64,000 bases of DNA from Microbacterium sp. Nx66. GTDB taxonomy: Bacteria > Actinomycetota > Actinomycetes > Actinomycetales > Microbacteriaceae. The position numbers and the translations under genes are program-made. The notes beneath the pieces are model-generated. The model searched no databases. It had not been told where the DNA came from and worked only from the letters and a program-made list of their open reading frames with translations. This document shows, piece by piece, positions 61,174 to 64,000 of the stretch. The first letter of the stretch is position 1. Each line of letters begins with the position of its first letter. The stretch covers positions 372,001 through 436,000 of the forward strand of contig NZ_LR880474.1 of the NCBI RefSeq assembly GCF_904066215.1. The letters run 5' to 3'.

Positions 61174-62144
61174 GCGTCGCCCTTCCGCCGCTGGAGCAGT
61201 GCGTACACGATCGCGAGCACGCCCGCGATCCCGGCCATGAGCAGCGAGTACGCCGACGCCGGACCGCTGCCCGACGGCGACAGCTCGCCCATCATCGTGT
61301 TGTAGGTGAGCATCATCGGCGTGAAGTCCTTGCCCATCCAGGAGTTCGCGGCCTCCAGGATGACCGGCTCGTTGAACAGCTGGATGGTGCCGATGATCGA
61401 CAGCAGCACCGCCAGCAGCGCGGCACCGCGCACGAGCGGCACCTTGATGCGGGTCGCGATCTGGAATCCCGTCGCACCGTCCAGACGGGCGGCCTCGTAG
61501 AGGTCGCGGGGGATGGCCTGCAGGGCGCTGAGGAAGATGAGCATGTTGTAGCCCGTGTAGGTCCACGTCGTCATGTTCGCCATCGAGAAGAGGATCGTCT
61601 GCGGCGACATGAGGTCGGTCCCCTCCGGCAGATACGGCAGGAAGGGCGACACCTCGGGCGTGTAGAGGTAGAGCCACATCATCGCCGCGATGATGCCGGG
61701 GATCGCGTACGGGAGGAAGAAGGCGAGGCGGAACAGGGCGGGGCGGCGCACGATGAACGAGTCCAGCAGCAGAGCCAGGGCGAGGGCCGCGATGATCATC
61801 ACCGGGATCTGGAACGCCGCGTAGAGCACGACCCGTCCCATGCCGGCCCAGAAGGCGCCGTCGGTCGCCGCCGCCGCGAAGTTGTCGAGGCCGACGAAGG
61901 TGTCGACGAGCTCGCCCCCGCCGTACAGGCCGCCGCCGGCGGGCACCTGCGCGAAGAACGCCGACCGGACCGACACGATGATGGGGATGAGGAAGACGAC
62001 GGCGAACAGCAGCGCGAACGGCGCCATGAACAGCCACCCGGTCAGTCCCTCTCTTCGGATCCGCGATCGACGGGTCGACGGGGCGACGGGACGGCGCGCG
62101 GGAGGGAGCGGCGCCGCTGCCCTCGTCTCGGTCACTGTGGCCAT
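61170..62144 (-). CDS. sugar ABC transporter permease (MalF type), O-glycan locus
   Basis: This 324-residue permease starts with a basic tail (PSTRRSRIRREGLTGWLFM), then six helices and an EAA loop DLYEAARLDGATGFQ. The large first outer loop (VPAGGGLYGGGELVDTFVGL) is usual for the MalF-like subunit. It is separated from the solute-binding gene by an 89-base gap with an 18-bp hairpin, and it overlaps the second permease gene. Together with the lipoprotein it forms a carbohydrate importer of the CUT1 class. Confidence 0.92.
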   Translation of the reverse strand: MATVTETRAAAPLPPARRPVAPSTRRSRIRREGLTGWLFMAPFALLFAVVFLIPIIVSVRSAFFAQVPAGGGLYGGGELVDTFVGLDNFAAAATDGAFWAGMGRVVLYAAFQIPVMIIAALALALLLDSFIVRRPALFRLAFFLPYAIPGIIAAMMWLYLYTPEVSPFLPYLPEGTDLMSPQTILFSMANMTTWTYTGYNMLIFLSALQAIPRDLYEAARLDGATGFQIATRIKVPLVRGAALLAVLLSIIGTIQLFNEPVILEAANSWMGKDFTPMMLTYNTMMGELSPSGSGPASAYSLLMAGIAGVLAIVYALLQRRKGDA

Positions 62145-62165
62145 GATGTGCCTCTCGCTCTCACG

Positions 62166-62207
62166 ACGACGGCGGAGTGCACGATCGCCCGTGCACTCCG
62201 CCGTCGT
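62166..62207. terminator. 18-bp perfect hairpin between binding-protein and permease genes
   Basis: ACGACGGCGGAGTGCACG (62166-62183) pairs perfectly with 62190-62207 around a 6-base loop. Inside an operon it would act as an attenuator or mRNA 3'-end protector, giving more binding protein than permease. Confidence 0.8.
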
Positions 62208-62233
62208 TCATCCGATGATGCCGTCCGGTCCGG

Positions 62234-63547
62234 TCATTCCGCGACCGGGAGGCCGAGGTCCTTCAGCGACGCCACGGCCGTGTCCTGCGCCGTCGTGAAG
62301 ATGTCCGCGACCGTGGCGGTGCCGGCGGCAGCCGCGGCGGCCGTCTCGTTCATGTTCGCCAGGGTCGAAAAGCCGGGGGCGTACGGGAAGTCGGGGTTGA
62401 GGTTCTCGGTGGCCGTGCCGAGCTCGGCCAGCACGTCCTGGCCGCCGAACTGACGCAGCATCTTCTCCGGCGTCTCCACCTCGCCCTTCGCCGCGACGAC
62501 GAGGCCCTGGGAAGCGAGGTCGTCGACCTGCGTGTTGAACCAGTCGTTGAACTCCATGGCGGCCGCGGGGTTCTCGCAGCCCTTCATGACCGAGACGCCG
62601 GACCCGCCGTCGGGGCCGCTCATCGCCCCGGCGCCGAAGTCGGGGAGCTGGGCGACGCGCCACTGCCCCTCGGCCGGAGTGCCGTCCAGGGAGTCGAGGA
62701 GGAAGCCGGCCTCCCAGGCCGCGCCGACGTGGCCGATGAGGCTGCCGTTGTTCAGCGCCGCCGTGAACCCTTCACCCCAGCGCTCGGTCGCGAGTGTCTG
62801 CTTGCCGTCGAGCAGGCCCTGCCAGAAGGCGGCGACCCGCTCGGAGCCCGCACCCTCGGCATCCACCTTCCACTCCTCGCCCTCCGTGGAGAACCAGGTG
62901 TCACCGGCGGCGGCAGCCTGTCCGGAGAGCCAGTTCTGCGCCTCGTCCGGTGTGAACGCCGTGACGAACTTGCCGGCGGCGGCGGCCGTGGCGGAGGCGG
63001 CGGTCAGGTCGTCGAGCGTCGCCGGGGCGTCGAGGCCGAGCGCCTCGAACTCGGCGGTGTTGTAGAAGTAGACGAGGGGTCCGGTGTCCTGCGGGAGGCC
63101 CACGATGGCGTCGCCGACCCGCATGCCGCTGAACGCTCCGGCCGAGTAGTGGTCCTCGTACTTCTCGGCCTCCGTGGCGACGTCCTCCAGCAGACCCTTC
63201 ACGTAGAGCTGGGGCACCTCGGAGTATCCGGTCTGCGCGAGGCACGGGCCGTTCCCGGCCTTGATGTCGGTCTCGAGCTTGAGGATCATGTCGCTGGCCT
63301 TGCCGTCGAACTTCGTGGCCTTGACCTGGATGTCGGGGTGCTCCTCGTTCCAGCGGTCGACGATCTCGGCGACCGTGGTCATGCCCTCGCCGTCGGGGAG
63401 GCGGTGCATGTACTCGATGGTGACGGGCTCTCCGCCGGCGTCGCCGCCCCCGGAGGCGGCCGGGGCGCAGGCCGCGAGTCCGAACGCCGACACCGCGCCG
63501 AGGGCGACGACCGCGGCGACGCGGGGGGTGCGTGAGGTGGGTGCCAT
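62234..63547 (-). CDS. sugar-binding lipoprotein of the O-glycan ABC transporter
   Basis: This 437-residue extracellular solute-binding protein has a signal peptide ending LAACAP (Cys27). The type 1 sugar-binding fold starts VTIEYMHRLPDGEGMTTVAEI, with aromatic residues that usually stack on sugars in GDTWFSTEGEEW and VGAAWEAGFLLD. It is first in the leftward operon; GAGGAGAACAGC precedes the ATG. The locus operator lies 97 bases upstream. Context with GH101 and GH35 suggests Gal-beta-1,3-GalNAc as ligand, but the fold alone does not show this. Confidence 0.9.
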   Translation of the reverse strand: MAPTSRTPRVAAVVALGAVSAFGLAACAPAASGGGDAGGEPVTIEYMHRLPDGEGMTTVAEIVDRWNEEHPDIQVKATKFDGKASDMILKLETDIKAGNGPCLAQTGYSEVPQLYVKGLLEDVATEAEKYEDHYSAGAFSGMRVGDAIVGLPQDTGPLVYFYNTAEFEALGLDAPATLDDLTAASATAAAAGKFVTAFTPDEAQNWLSGQAAAAGDTWFSTEGEEWKVDAEGAGSERVAAFWQGLLDGKQTLATERWGEGFTAALNNGSLIGHVGAAWEAGFLLDSLDGTPAEGQWRVAQLPDFGAGAMSGPDGGSGVSVMKGCENPAAAMEFNDWFNTQVDDLASQGLVVAAKGEVETPEKMLRQFGGQDVLAELGTATENLNPDFPYAPGFSTLANMNETAAAAAAGTATVADIFTTAQDTAVASLKDLGLPVAE

Positions 63548-63643
63548 GCTGTTCTCCTCTTTGAGGTCATGTTCCTGCGAATCGCCCGAAGCCGGGACGC
63601 GGCGAGGGTGCGCCGTCGATCACATGCACATCAAATCAGAAAA

Positions 63644-63657
63644 TGTTTGCGCTCACA
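63644..63657 (-). promoter_or_regulatory. LacI operator before the ABC transporter operon
   Basis: TGTTTGCGCTCACA, in reverse TGTGAGCGCAAACA, is the most symmetrical of the four locus operators. It lies 97 bases upstream of the binding-protein start. In the 290-base gap 63548-63837 I see only this site and the stem-loop at 63795-63827. Confidence 0.78.
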
Positions 63658-63794
63658 AGACGCGGATCAGCGGAATTGCGTCGGATTATCCTGCCCTTGA
63701 GGGAGCGCTGACATCGCGGGGGCCTCCTCTTTCCGGCGGCAGGCCGCGCGGTCGGGACGAGCGACCGGGGCGTCGCATCGCCGCCCGGGAACGA

Positions 63795-63827
63795 CGAAAC
63801 ACCCGCACGAGCCGTGCGGGTGTTTCG
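63795..63827 (-). terminator. terminator after the DUF3073 gene
   Basis: CGAAACACCCGCACG (63795-63809) pairs perfectly with 63813-63827 around a 3-base loop. It is 10 bases past the DUF3073 stop on the minus strand; the arm ends in TTTCG. Confidence 0.9.
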
Positions 63828-63837
63828 AACCGAGGGG

Positions 63838-64000
63838 CTATGCCTTCTCTAGTTCGTCTTCGTCCTCGTCCGCGTACTCGTCGGCCCACTTGTCGACGTA
63901 GGCGTCTTCGTCGGAGTCGCTCGAGTGCGCGAGCTCGCGCTCCAGCGCCGAGTAGTTCACCGACGGACTGTACGCCTTGAGTTCGCGGGCGATCTTTGTG
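63838..64000 (-). CDS. DUF3073 protein, C-terminal part (start outside window)
   Basis: On the minus strand 53 codons are readable from base 63999 to the TAG at 63838-63840. The peptide begins TKIARELKAYSPSVNYSALE and ends in an acidic tail DEDEDELEKA. This is the conserved core and tail of the short actinobacterial DUF3073 proteins, which normally start MGRGRQKAKQ. It is a small, highly charged cytoplasmic protein of unknown function. The N-terminus is beyond the window. Confidence 0.88.
   Translation of the reverse strand, partial: TKIARELKAYSPSVNYSALERELAHSSDSDEDAYVDKWADEYADEDEDELEKA

Overview
This window is a high-GC actinobacterial chromosome segment, most likely from Microbacterium or another Microbacteriaceae genus. 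The evidence is the strong G/C third-position bias, frequent GTG starts, many leaderless start codons, DtxR boxes, a CebR-type cellobiose locus, class E sortase (LAXTG) signals and a DUF3073 gene at the right edge. I saw no rRNA, tRNA, prophage, insertion sequence or CRISPR array. Apart from one decayed toxin-antitoxin pair it looks like ordinary, dense, functional chromosome.

Layout. Bases 1-3.8 kb hold the end of a ferredoxin-NADP reductase, a flavin reductase, superoxide dismutase and a persulfide-stress module (CstR-type repressor, small Cys-rich protein, CoA-disulfide-reductase/rhodanese fusion). Bases 3.8-9.1 kb hold a GH13 alpha-glucosidase with its LacI regulator, an SDR dehydrogenase and a secreted six-hairpin protein. 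Bases 9.2-10.8 kb hold purQ, purS and apt. Bases 11-17 kb hold a complete cellobiose system (cebEFG-bglC-cebR) with two exact CebR operators. Bases 17-19.8 kb hold a secreted metzincin, a TetR and a GntR regulator. Bases 19.9-26 kb are a 5-oxoprolinase operon: NRAMP-fold transporter, PxpA, YcsI-like lyase, fused PxpB-PxpC and a biotin carboxylase/carrier fusion. Bases 26-35.8 kb hold a uracil/xanthine permease, purC, a PadR-DHA2 efflux pair, an amino-acid ABC transporter, purD, a Nudix hydrolase and an SCP-like gene. Bases 35.8-42.3 kb are a DtxR-controlled heme uptake cluster (hmuTUV and a large HtaA-domain surface protein). Bases 42.4-47 kb hold envelope-stress-like small membrane proteins and an LAATG surface adhesin. 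Bases 47.1-51.5 kb hold purM, purF, an MFS transporter and a small membrane protein.

The right end (51.5-63.7 kb) is a coherent host-glycan locus: a LacI repressor, an intracellular GH35 beta-galactosidase, a 1,727-residue cell-wall-anchored GH101 endo-alpha-N-acetylgalactosaminidase and a sugar ABC transporter, all carrying the same TGTnnGCGCAAACA operator. The simplest model is release of Gal-beta-1,3-GalNAc from O-glycoproteins at the cell surface, import, and intracellular hydrolysis by GH35, rather than the GH112 phosphorolysis used by bifidobacteria. A VapBC remnant sits inside it.

Two genome-wide habits stand out. About a dozen genes have a -10 hexamer exactly 6-7 nt before the start codon, implying leaderless mRNAs. 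Almost every gene end carries a long imperfect palindrome belonging to a few recurrent families.
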